Assembly: GCA_029721435.1 (NCBI GenBank)
Contig: CM056573.1
Location: 73,040,001-73,104,000 of the forward strand
Source of the DNA: Gymnothorax reevesii
Lineage: Eukaryota > Chordata > Actinopteri > Anguilliformes > Muraenidae
Direction: 5' to 3'
Length of the DNA stretch: 64,000 nt
Shown here: piece by piece, positions 48,001 through 60,000 of the stretch
Position numbering within the stretch: the stretch's first letter is position 1
Layout: the number at the start of each line of letters is the position of its first letter
Program-made: the position numbers and the translations under genes
Notes under the pieces: generated by a model
What the model saw: only the letters and a program-made list of their open reading frames with translations
Told to the model about the DNA's origin: nothing
Database searches by the model: none

Positions 48001-51000
48001 ATCGCTTTACCATGGTGAGGTCCATGGAAACTCCCACCACCAATTGGACGGGGGTGTGAATTACATTCTGTCAAAATGACGGACGGCCTTCAAAATGTTT
48101 TGTCATTGTTAAAAAAAAAATCCATCAATGACAGAAAATATTTGGTTAACGCAACCTCTGTACTATGGGCAAGTGCATTTGGCAGTTTGCATAACAGGCT
48201 TGGCCGAGGGGTTTAATTCATACAATTCCTGAGAAACAGTGATGGGACTTAACTCTTCCATATTCTAAATCGTTTACAGGCACCACTTCCTTGTGAATAT
48301 CGAGTAACTGTTTCGGGGGTACAACCTATTTATAGTACAGTGTAACTGCGTGTATAAATAGAGCAGCTCCATGTCCACAGGCGTCTGCATCTGCTCACTG
48401 GGGTTAATAAAAGAATTCCAAACAAATAGTGCAACACCCATCATTTTGTGATGACAACCTTGATGCTAATGACCCACAAGCAATGTCGTTCCATAATCAC
48501 AATAAATAACTCAAAATGTCAGAGTCCCAATTCATTAAGTAAAAGGGAATATTTTATTCTACTTGCTTTTCACCCATTGGGAAAGTAGGGTTCATAATGC
48601 CAAGTTTGGAATTTTGTGAGCATTACAATCCCTAGTGGTCTTACATGTTAAAGGGTTAATTAAAAAAGCAGCTATTCAAAATGATTACAAGGAACCTATA
48701 ACAGTTGAACGAAAATGTAGTGTCCTCAGCCCCTCAGGGAACTGAAAAAGAAGAGCTTTCAAAGTACTTCAAACCTGTATCAGCGTAGATGAGGCTAGGG
48801 TGGGGGCAGGCACCAGAACGAATCGCAGCCGGCGAGCATCCTCTGGGTCAATGTCCACCATCATCTCCCTCCAGCCTTGCTTGGTTTTCTCAACAGCAAA
48901 AACAGGCATGCATAATTCTCTGCACGGGATTCAACTTTATTCAGAAAAAATTATACGTTCTCTTTTTTTTCTATGAAATACTCCCCGCTCCCACCTTGGA
49001 TTCATTACTTGCACCCATCCAGTTAACCCTACTCCACTCACACCCTGAATGCCAAACTATTTGCCAGTAAACATCCATGCAGTGATGGAGCAAAAGCTGG
49101 CACCTAACAGATTTGAGGTTCATAGAAAAAGACAGGTGGGTAGCATGTTATAAACTAGAAGAACCAATGTAGAAGTCGCCTGGGGAAGAATGAACCACAT
49201 ACCCCCAATTCACAGTATATGATTGTTAAAGAAAGGGCAAGTATTTACCTGAAATTTATGGATTGGCAAGGCATCAAAAAACTCGTGGGCAAGGTAGACA
49301 CTGAAGCCTAAATGGACAGAGCGCATAATTTGTACAATGTATTAAAGGACTAAGCCCCAAGAGGCAGTGGGTTACAGTGATTCTACAACAGCAGAGGGGT
49401 GTTCTAAGGCACGACGCGCCTTAGTGCCCCTCCGCCGTTGTAGAATCACTGTAACCCACTCCTTCAAGGGGCTTATTGCTTTTATAAAACAGTTACCCTA
49501 CATATAGCCCATTAAAGAAACACACAAGAAAAAAAAATCAACAATTTATTGGTATTAATGCAACAATAAAATTGAGACCTATTCATTCTTCCACCAAGCA
49601 AGACAGAGTGGACAGAATGGTTGGCAAACAACACAGGCGCCAAGATTGTTTTTTCATCTAGTGCCATTAAAATGTCACATCAGGCTATTTGGGCTCGTTA
49701 ATGTTGATATACCATGAAATCAGGCCATAAGGCATGTCTCCCATTTAAAATTTCACGTTGGTTTCGGTATTCGAGTTTCCTTGTTAATAAACAAACACAC
49801 AACAACAAAAAATCAGCAATTTATTGGTAATAATGTAACAATAAAATTGAGAGCTATTCATTCTTCCACCAAGCAAAATAGAGTGGACAGAATTGGTAAT
49901 AATAAACAAACACACAAGAAAAAAAAATCAACAATTCATTGGTAATAATGAAACAATGAAATTGAGACCTATTCATTCTTCCACCAAGCAGTAGAGTGGA
50001 AAGAATGGTTGGAAAGCAACACAGATGCTAAGATTGCTTTTTCATCTAGTGCCATCATCATGTCACATTGGGCTATTTGGGCGGTTTTTTTTTAGGAGCG
50101 TTTTTGCGCAGACATATGCCTAACGTCGGTTGTGCCACCGCCTGAGGCAAGGATATTGCTCCACCATCTCCTGTCGTCATAATTTGGATGCCAGTACAAC
50201 TGAAGAGAACTCTAACACTTAAGTCCCGTCACAGATATAATCTGTCGTGCCTTTAGGCCAGCATCAGACAGTTTTTGCACTATGGTGCTTCTCAGGCAGT
50301 GATTAGTGTAGATGGGCTCAGTGCCGGCTGCTTTGCAAATGCGAGGCAACATGCCGGCGAGGAAATTTACCCCCATAGGCTTTTGGTATACCTAACATAA
50401 GAAGAAAGAGAGAGAAAGAGAGTGAGATGCTGCACTGAAATATGCCCTCCTTTAATAACAACAAGTCGACATGGTCTACAACATCCCCCGCCAATCGAGC
50501 ACTTGTCATTTTCGAACTCAATCAAGGCCTTTATGGTCTGAAGCTACACACCAAATTTGGTTACTGTATCTGTAGTAGTTTCTGAGTAAAGCTGTCCCCT
50601 TTATCTCGGACGGACGGACGGACGGACGCACACACGGACGGACGGACGGACGGAGGTCAAACCTATATCCCCCTCCCACTTCGTGTTGGCGGGGGATAAT
50701 AATAATAAAAGTATACAGTTAACTCATCATACATTGGGGCTGTCACACTGTGTCCGCTTTGGGTGGAGATAAAAGGCAGGTGGATCAGGAGGCAGTAGGG
50801 ACAGGCATTTCTCCTAGGAGGCCATCGGACACAGTGGGGTAGCCAGCTGCTCAGATATGAATCCCCACAGGTTTTGTTGTTTTTTTTTCAGCAGCATCTT
50901 TGTGATTCTTTGTGCATTCGTTGAAAGACAGGGCGACATATTTTAGGCCATTTTCGTCAAGGCAAATGCTGAAGGGGTCGGGCTTTAATTTGCGGATGCC

Positions 51001-54000
51001 CTCGTTCGCCCTGCGTCCAATATGAAGCTGCACGTCAAACCAGACTTGAGACAAGCCCCCAAGGTGTGTTTGAACTTCGTGCCTGAAAGTGCTTAATCAT
51101 CTGGAAGTCTTGGCTTGGTTGTGGGAAGATTTGTCACATCCTTCTCGGCGGAGTTTCTTTATCACACCAGCGAAAACACTGTTACTGGTGGTGAATTCAG
51201 CATCCTTTAACAGACACCTCTGTCATTAATGTCAGCGTATCAGTGGTCTTCTTTTTCTTTCTTGTCCATCCTGTCCATCTCCTTCAACCACTCATCCAGG
51301 CTCAGGCCACCCAGCAAATCAATATTCACAACAAAGTCTGACACTTTGGTTACAAAAGTAATGAAACAAACGTAACCTAACGAGTCAAGTTGAGCGCAGA
51401 GTAGTTGGTTGCTAGGCTACGCGCGCAGGGATATTTTGTGCTGCGGTCTGCCTCAGAATGAAGTGGGTTACACTGATTTTATACCAGCATGGAACGCGGC
51501 TCAGCCAATCACATTTAAAGATGGGAAGCACCCGCTTTGTACATTCCATTAGATAATAACAACTTTCTCAATCTGGACAACACAGGAGAAGGCAGGGTTC
51601 CCGGTGGCGCACATCACTTTTTTTTTTTTTTAATCCCCCCCATTTTTGGGGGTCTAATGAATTCAATCAATTACAATACTAATACACTAGATGTCACATT
51701 ATATTCATTTGCGAAAGACTGACGTAAATTAACCATAGACTGCAAGGCACGTAGGCTGGGATGGAGCAAAGTGATGTCATCAGCATATCCCAATGCTCCA
51801 ATATATTGAGTACCTAAATGACAACCAAACATAGACTCTTTTAACAAAACAATCAGTTCATCAACATAAAATGTGATAAACTGTGATAACAAAACAGGTG
51901 ATAAGATTCCCCCTTGTTTAACGCCATTAACTATGTTAAAATATTCAGTCTTACAGAAGTCCCATGAAACACACACTTGCTGATGAGCGTAGCTATCAAT
52001 TAGAGGACGAATATTTCAATTAGAAATTTCATGTTTTGCATATAATTAAGTATCATAGAGAAGAAGAACTGATTCGATTTTGGACAATTTACCATTTCTA
52101 GATTGGCCACCAGTGGCCAAAAACTGAAAAATAACTTTTTTTAAACATCTCTCTCGAAATATTTGTCTGATTCACCTCAAATAAATGCAATGTTTAATTT
52201 TCCAATTGAAAGGATGATGAAGTATTGACATGGCGATGTTTATTATTGACAAGCTGTCACCTCCATCACCTCCAGGATACATCAGAATTTTGGGGGTCGT
52301 CACAGGTATCCGACATGAAAAGAATCCAGTCAACAATTCTTAAGATATTGGAATTTATGCTTTGTGACCTTGAAATGAAGGTCAAGGTCACCAAAACAGC
52401 ATGGTACCTTTCCTCCACTGGGATGAACTTAGGTACCAAATACAAGAAGAATCAAGTCAATAGTTCTTAAGATATTCAAATGTATGATTTTTAATAATAA
52501 TAATAATAATAATAATACATTTTATTTATATGGCGCCTTTCTTAGCACTCAAGGTCGCCTCACATCATAAAAACAGTAGAAAACATTCAAATAAAATACA
52601 AATCAACATATTCAATATAAACAGACAGTTAAATACAGTTAAAATATTTACAGGACTGTGCAGTTGTGGTTATAGTGAGTATGCAAGTTTGAACAGGTGA
52701 GTTTTGAGTCTGGATTTGAAGAGTGGGAGTGTGTCTATATTGCGGAGATCGGGAGGAAGAGAATTCCAGAGCTGGGGAGCAGAGCAGCTGATAGCTCTGC
52801 TCCCCACAGTGACAAGACGGGCTGAAGGGACAGAGAGATGGAGCGAAGAGGAGGAGCGAAGAGAGCGAGCAGGAGTGGCAATGTGGAGGAGGGCAGAGAG
52901 ATATGGAGGAGCAAGGTCATGGATGGCTTTGAATGTGTGGAGCAGGATTTTGTATTCAATACGGTATGTAATGGGGAGCCAGTGGAGCTGTTGTAGGATG
53001 GGAGTGATATGGTGGGTGGAGGGGGTGCGTGTGATGATTCGGGCTGCTGAGTTCTGTACCAGTTGTAGTTTATAGAGAGTTTTATGGGGGAGGCCGAAGA
53101 GGAGAGAGTTACAATAGTCCAGACGTGAAGTGACGAGGCTGTGGACCAGGATGGCGGTGGACTGAGGAGTGAGGGAGGGACGGAGGAGTGAGGGGTGCCG
53201 TCAAGGATGACACCCAGACTCTTGACCTGCTGGGAGGGAGAGATGGAGGAACCGTCGATGAGAATAGAGAAATTATTGATTTTACTTAGGGTGGATTTGG
53301 TTCCAGTGAGGAGGAGTTCAGTTTTATTGCTGTTAAGTTTGAGGAAATTTGAGGAGAACCAGGACTTTATTTCATGGATGCAGAGGAGAAGGGAGGAGGG
53401 AGGGAGTGTGGTGTTGGGTTTGCTGGAGAGGTAGAGCTGGGTGTCATCCGCGTAGCAGTGAAAATGGATGTGGTGTTTTCGAAAGATGTGACCGAGGGGA
53501 AGGAGATAGATGATGAAAAGGAGGGGACCTAGGACAGAACCCTGAGGAACACCGGTGGTGATGGGGACAGGATCAGAGGAGAAAGATTTAAGTTGGACAA
53601 ACTGAGTGCGGTTGGAAAGATAAGAATGAAACCAAGAAAGAACAGAGCCAGAAATACCAATACTAGAGAGTCTATTGAGGAGGATGGAATGTGAGATGGT
53701 GTCGAATGCAGAGCTGAGGTCAAGCAGGAGGAGGATGGATAATGAACCGGAGTCAGCAGCGAGGAGAAGGTCATTTGTGATTTTGAGAAGAGCTGTTTCA
53801 GTGCTATGGAGGGGACGGAAGCCAGATTGGAAAAGTTCATAGAGGTTATTGGAGGACAGATGAGAATTGAGTTGGGAATAGACTTTTTTTCAAGAAGTTT
53901 AGAAATGAATGGAAGATTTGAGATAGGGCGGAAGTTATTGAGGTCGGAGGGATCTGAGCCAGGTTTTTTGAGGATGGGAATAACAGCAGCAGTTTTAAGG

Positions 54001-57000
54001 GAAGTTGCAGTGGTGAGGGAGGAGTGGATCGTGGATTATGTTCGTAATAAGAGGAACAAGAGTAGGAAGAACAGATTTAATGAGAACAGTAGGAAGCGGG
54101 TCGAGAGAACAAGAGGAGGATTTAGATTGGAGAATAAGGGTGGAAACTTCACTGATGGAGGGTAAGGAAAAGGATGAAAAAGGGATACCGGAGGAGAGTG
54201 ATATAGTCATAAGTGGAGGTGGAGGGGAGGAGGGAGTGAGCTGCTGGTGGATGGATTGAATTTTGGTGATGAGGAATGCGGCCAGGGTATTGCAAAAATC
54301 AGAGGAATAGAGATGAGATGGAAGAGGGTCTGAGGGTTTGGAGAAGTTATTGAGGAGGGAGAAGAGGGTCTTGGTATTTCCTGCATTTGAGGTTATTAGG
54401 TTGGAGTAATATGTGGATTTGGCTGTGATGATAGAGTTTTTATAGAGGAGAATGTGGTTATTGTACATTTGTTTATGAATAGCGAGTCCGGTTTTCTTGC
54501 TAAGTCTCTCCAGTTGACAGCCTTTTGATTTTAACTGTCTTAGTGTGGGTGAGTACCAGGGTGCAGAGTGAGAGAAAGAGACAGACCGGGATTTGAGAGG
54601 AGCAAGATTATTGAGAATGTTATGTAGATGGGTGTTGTAGTATGAGACCAGGTCATCCGGAGTTGAAATACTGTCTGCACTGGGAAGGTTATTGATGTGA
54701 GAGGAAAGAGTGCTGAGGTTAATGTCCTTGATTTTACGGAAGGAAATGGAGCGTGGAGGGTTGGATTTGGTATGAGGAAGATGGACGTTGAAGGTGAGAA
54801 GAAAGTGATCTGTGAAGGGGATGGAGTCCGGTTTGCAGTCTATTGGAGTAATACCTGGGCAGCAAATTAAATCAATAAAGTGTCCTTTAGAGTGGGTGGA
54901 GAAATTGACATATTGTTGTATACCAAAACTGTCTAAACAGGAAATAAAATCATTGGTGAGAGTGTTGTTGATGTTGTCCATATGAATATTAAAGTCCCCT
55001 AGTAAAATGCTATTGGATGACAGAGTGGAAACAGCTGTTAAAAATTAAGAAAAGTCCAATAAAAAATCCTTATTATACTTTGGTGGTCTGTATATAGTGG
55101 CAATGATAGTGGGAGTAGGTCCAGAAAGCTGACAGAAAATAGCTTCAAATGCATTATAAGCAGGCACATTGATGGGCGCTATCCTCAGGGACTCACGGTG
55201 GACCACAGCGAGACCGCCCCCACGACCAGTGACACGCGGCTACGAGACGTAAACAAACCCAGGAGGAGTAGCATCGTTGAGATGGGAAAAGTCATTTAGC
55301 TGCTGCCAAGTCTCAACTAGACAAAAAACATCCAACTTACGGTCCACCAGAAGATCCTGGACCAAAGCACCTTTGTTAGTCAGGGAGCGGATGTTTAGGA
55401 GCCCAAAGTTGACGGCGGCGCTCTTGTTCACGAAGTTGTCCGCCTGCAGGATGCGGGTCAGGACGCGCTCGGGGCGGCGGCTGGTGACAGGCTTCGGGCG
55501 GCGAGCAGTGGACCAGATGGACGGTATGGAGCCGGAGGAGTTGTACTGGAAGTTACGCCGAGAGCCTCGGTGGTTGGGTCTGCGGCGCGGAACATGGAGA
55601 ATGTCCGGCAGGTGGAGGAGAGCAGGATCTGGCGCAGTGTGTGGATGGAAATGGAGTTTAAACTCGGAGGCGAAATATTGGAACAGGGCTGTCACTGGAT
55701 GTTGGAAAAATGATAGCCCAAACCAGAGGAGAACCAGCCAAACACATCCAATCCACATGATGAGGGATAATCAAACCAGTTGCTGAAAGGTGTAGCGCAG
55801 CGGTAGCTCGATGGGACACAGCAGGTAAGCTAATCCGTAGCAAACACACACTCGCACAAAGTGACAGTTCGTATATTGCAGTGGTTTCGGTAAAATAGAG
55901 TATAGTCCACAGATAGACCACAGTTGCAGTTGCAGTTGCAGAGCCCTTGAGCAATATTATACCTTCAATAAGTATAAATATTTGGAGCAGCGGCAGCCAA
56001 AAACGCGCCAGCATTCTCTGGCCTTGAAATGAAGATCAAGGTCACCAAAACAGCATGGTACCTTTCCCCCACTGGGATGAACCTAGGTAGCAAATACGAG
56101 AAGAATCAAGACAATAGTTCTTAAGATATTCAAATTTATGATTTGTGACCTTGAAATGAAGGTCAAGGTCACCAACACAGCATGGTACCTTTCCCCCACT
56201 GGGATGAATCTAGGTACCAAATACGAGAAGAACGGAGTCAATAGTTCTTAAGATATTCAAATTTATGTGTTGGTACCGACGGACCAAGTTTAAGTTTTGT
56301 GACCTTGAAATGAAGGTGAAGGTCACCAAAACTGCATGGTACCTTTCCCCCACTGAGATAAACCTAGATATATCTTCTATTTTTATTATTTCTTTTCAAA
56401 TAAGAAAATAATCCAGTCAACGGTTCTTAAAATATCCACATTTATATGTTCGTACGGACGAACGTGCATACGGAACCCAATGCTACATCCCCCGCTTCAC
56501 ATTTATCGCGTGGCGGGGGATAACGTATATTTTTATATGTTATATGTACAACCGACATCTATATACTGCTGAGACGGGTGAATGCAAGTTTCACAGTATA
56601 CCTACTAATAAAAAAAAATTGACTACACCACTGGTCTCTACCCAGACAGCTGTGATCAAGACATCTATAGGTACATAGTTTACACCGTCAGGTTGCACCA
56701 GCAGATCCATAGCCACCCAACTGGCTAATGGAATGTTGAAACAAGATATGAAAATAAAGTTATGTCTGGAAAATCGTTACTTACTCACAGGTGTCTATTT
56801 GCTAAATCCAAAATCGCAGTTGGCTACTACACTTGATCAGAGGTGCATAGATAGTAACAAAGTACATGTACCTCGTTCCAGTACTTAGGTGGTTTTTTTT
56901 TTTTGAGGATTTGTACTTTGAGTTTTTTTTTCTTTTTTTTAAACCAGGACTTTTACTCTACTACATTCAAAAGATAAAAGTATACCTTCACTTCGTGGCC

Positions 57001-60000
57001 TCTTCGTTACTCGCTACAAATTAAAATATGAATGTAATTCATCATTTACGGATTATCTGAATTTGGCATATTCGGGAAAGAACCACGGTGCTCGGCAGGG
57101 TATTTTTGTACAGATGAGCCCGGCAGCGGACATGGAGCAGCAAATTTATGCACGCAGTTACAATATTCTATCACTAGATGACACACCAGGATCAGTTATT
57201 GAATATTCACCAGCAAGCCTAGCCTCCGTTGCAGACGTCTTGGTGTTCGGTTAATTTCCCTCAACCTACAACGTCTGCGCACTCGAGCGAGGTTTTGTGT
57301 TCCGTGACGTAGTGTGATTGTGCTTGATTAGCCAATCAGAATGCTTATTATATGTTATGATCTCTGTCATTACTATGGCTTTTCCCTGCGGCTTGTCAAA
57401 AATAGTGAAAAGGCGGAAAAGAAACTCCTAAAAAAACTTGTAGAAAACGACATTTGTTTTCTGTGCAAAACAAAAATCCTCTCAAATAAAGACAAGATAC
57501 GAGTGCATGGAAAAAGCAAGCTTGATATCGCTGCAGTAATAAGCTCTGTCATCTCTGATAACACAGCGGTATACACGAACAAGTTATTCGTCTGCCGAAC
57601 GGGCTGATATCGCTTACCTGAAAAAAATTGAAAATAGAGCAAGAACTTGATGATTTATTGTGAGCTTCATCGACAGCAACAGCATAAATATTGTTTGAAT
57701 ATGTGGCATTCAACAGCATCTTCCTCCACCGTTCACTTAGCCAAAACTCTGGAGAACCGTATACTATTGAATACAATCCTCTTTCCACACTTCTCTTCTC
57801 CATTTCGGTATCGACCAGACAAACTCGTTGCTTTCACTCCTATGTTATTCAAATAATTGACTTGATCCTTCATAAGGTTAACAAGAGGAGAAACAACAAT
57901 AACAATAGGCAATTCTTTATTAGAAAACGCTTCCCCGAGGATTGGAAGAGCTTGGTATATGAGCGATTTGCCAAATCCTGTAGGCAAATTTACGTAGACA
58001 TCTTACGTCTGGATAACTAAGTTGTTCATTGCTTGTTCTTGTAACCTATTCATACTTTCAATACAGAAGGCTTTGCAGATTTTCTCCAAAGCTCGAGAGA
58101 AAACATGTTCGCCACCGTCCGCCAATTTGGCTTTATCTGTTTCTGCATATATAATTAGCTCCTGGATTTTAGGAGCTAGTTTCTGATTGGTGGAGCACAA
58201 AACCTCGCTCGAGTGCGCAGACGTTGTAGGTTGAGGGAAATTAACCGAACACCAAGACGTCTGCAACGGAGGCTAAAGCAAGCTGAGGTGGAACGCGGTT
58301 TAGAATATGGAGAAGTTCACCTGTTTTTCAGAAGTTGCCGGAATAAAACTCCTCAAGTAAGCCTGATGTGCATGATACTCACGTTTTCCACTGTGGGTGA
58401 ATGAATAATGCAGCTTTCAGAATGTTGTTGAAGCAGGATCACGTAAATAATTCCAGGATAACTTTTTTGTAAATCCTAAATCTTACCCAAAGACAATAGT
58501 GCTATTACCTGATTGGCTATTGTCTATCTCCTTTCCTTTTTCTTTAATTGGCTGGCAGGTGGCAAGCTTCCACCGAGAACTCCAGGGGAGACGTGTTTGA
58601 TTCCTACCGGTTTCCAGTTATACTGGTGATGCTGTGCACATAGGCCTACTATCGGAAATTGTTGTCGTAAATCATTTTTTGGCTTGAGAAATACTATGTG
58701 TGGCGTAAGTGCGTGACATCCGACTGAAATGAGTGACAATCACGTTCATTGCTTGAAACTTGAGAGCTTTAGTATCGAGTGTACTGTGTATACTAAAAGA
58801 GCACGTGGAGCTGTGTGGGGGCGGGCCTCGGAAGGTCTGCCCCTTCAGCCTCTGGTTCCGCCCCTGGAAGGCTCAGCTAAACCGACCAATCATGGCATAG
58901 TGTAGTCCAAAAGCGACCGTTTTCAGGGAGTGGTTGCAAGGCTGTAAAAATCGGAATCTTTCTGGGTGCAGCTCATAGAAAGGTATGGAGTTTTTCGACT
59001 TGAAAGTACTCAGTAGACATTCATGACCGACAAAATGGGAACATAAGCATAGTGAAAATGGCAAAATATCTCTCCTTTAATTCTGATTTCAATGGCTCAA
59101 AATTTCTCATCCTAAGTCCAATTCAGCACTTTTTGTCAGGCCTCCTCATTACACAGTTGATACCCTTAAAGGGTGGGTCCCTTCATAATTTTGGGATGCC
59201 CAAAATGGCTATTTTGATGGAGGTGTTCTGAGAAAAAAAAAAAAAAAATTTGATAAATACAGGGTTTTTAAGGGATACCTAATACCAGTCTTTAGAATAA
59301 ATTCCATGCTAAAAGAGGTTTAATGGTGAACAGGGTGCCCATTATTAGAGGCTGGACTGGAGCAGAGCCAAATATATATGCATACACATATGTACATGCA
59401 CAATCGAATGTACAATAGAGAGGCCTATTTGTGCACAAATATTTGAGGTTTGACTTTTACCTTGAACATGCTGTTGGCACTTTGTCCGATTCTAAGGGTT
59501 TATCGAAGTTATGTAGTGTCCATGAGTGACTAAGAAAAAATAAAGATCGAGGTAAAATGCGGGTACTTCTTTGACTTTATTGTTCAGCAAAAAAAGTTTT
59601 CAAAACCCAGGGGAAACCTGAGAAGGTCAACAAAATGTCGATATTTGGAAGTCTTCTGTGCTGTGTGTTGGAGCCAAATGAAACTAGAATGTGTTTTTCC
59701 TTGAAAAAAAAACATGTCTCCCACCCGGCCCCCTTCCCACCCACCAGATGGACAGACAGACAGGCAGATTACAAAAGGCACCATTGCAGGACATGAGTAG
59801 AAAGTATGCAAAGGTTTGTTAAGACTGAGCAAACGATGTTGGAGTTATGCTGTGGACAAACATTGATTACATCTGGATGGACAGACAGACTGACAGACAG
59901 GCACAGATGAAAAGGCACCACTTCAGGACCTGAGTAGTAAGTATGCAAAGTTTTAAGATCATTTGATGGTTTGGGAGTTACGCTCCAGAAACGAAGTGGG

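Larger units (their letters stand above)
52220..56525 (-). repeat. Hairpin-capped tandem repeat (about 130-bp units) split by a LINE
   Basis: Units share GTGACCTTGAAATGAAGGTC, AAGGTCACCAAAACAGCATG, TACCTTTCCCCCACTGGGAT and GTTCTTAAGATATTCAAATT. They lie at 52330-52490 on one side of the LINE and at 56020-56140, 56143-56270 and 56297-56440 on the other. The minus-strand head is at 56485-56522: ATCCCCCGCCACGCG with TGAAGCGGGGGAT, then GTAGCATTGGGTTCCGTATG. Confidence 0.75.
57219..58276. mobile_element. DNA transposon with 80-bp perfect inverted repeats and RecQ-type helicase fragment
   Basis: 57220-57299 and 58196-58275 are exact reverse complements over 80 bp, starting TAGCCTCCGTTGCAGACGTC. 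AGCAAGC is duplicated directly outside (57212-57218 and 58277-58283), a 7-bp target duplication. The 1058-bp element encloses two convergent gene fragments: a Cys-containing plus-strand ORF (57341-57607) and a minus-strand RecQ-type helicase start (58266-57640). The perfect repeats imply recent movement. It looks like an internal-deletion derivative of a larger autonomous element; no transposase is visible and the superfamily is unknown. Confidence 0.9.

Noticed and set aside
51960..52000. Hammerhead-ribozyme-like word CTGATGAG
   Set aside because: No GAAA core partner or stems at the right spacing; the word falls in LINE sequence.
53806..54165. Plus-strand open frames across 52.7-54.3 kb
   Set aside because: They are antisense shadows of the LINE ORF2, which reads convincingly on the minus strand.
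55277..55786. 169-codon plus-strand open frame
   Set aside because: Antisense to the LINE endonuclease region.
57063..57254. Plus-strand 63-codon open frame left of the RecQ-bearing element
   Set aside because: It runs into the transposon's inverted repeat and has no recognisable homology.
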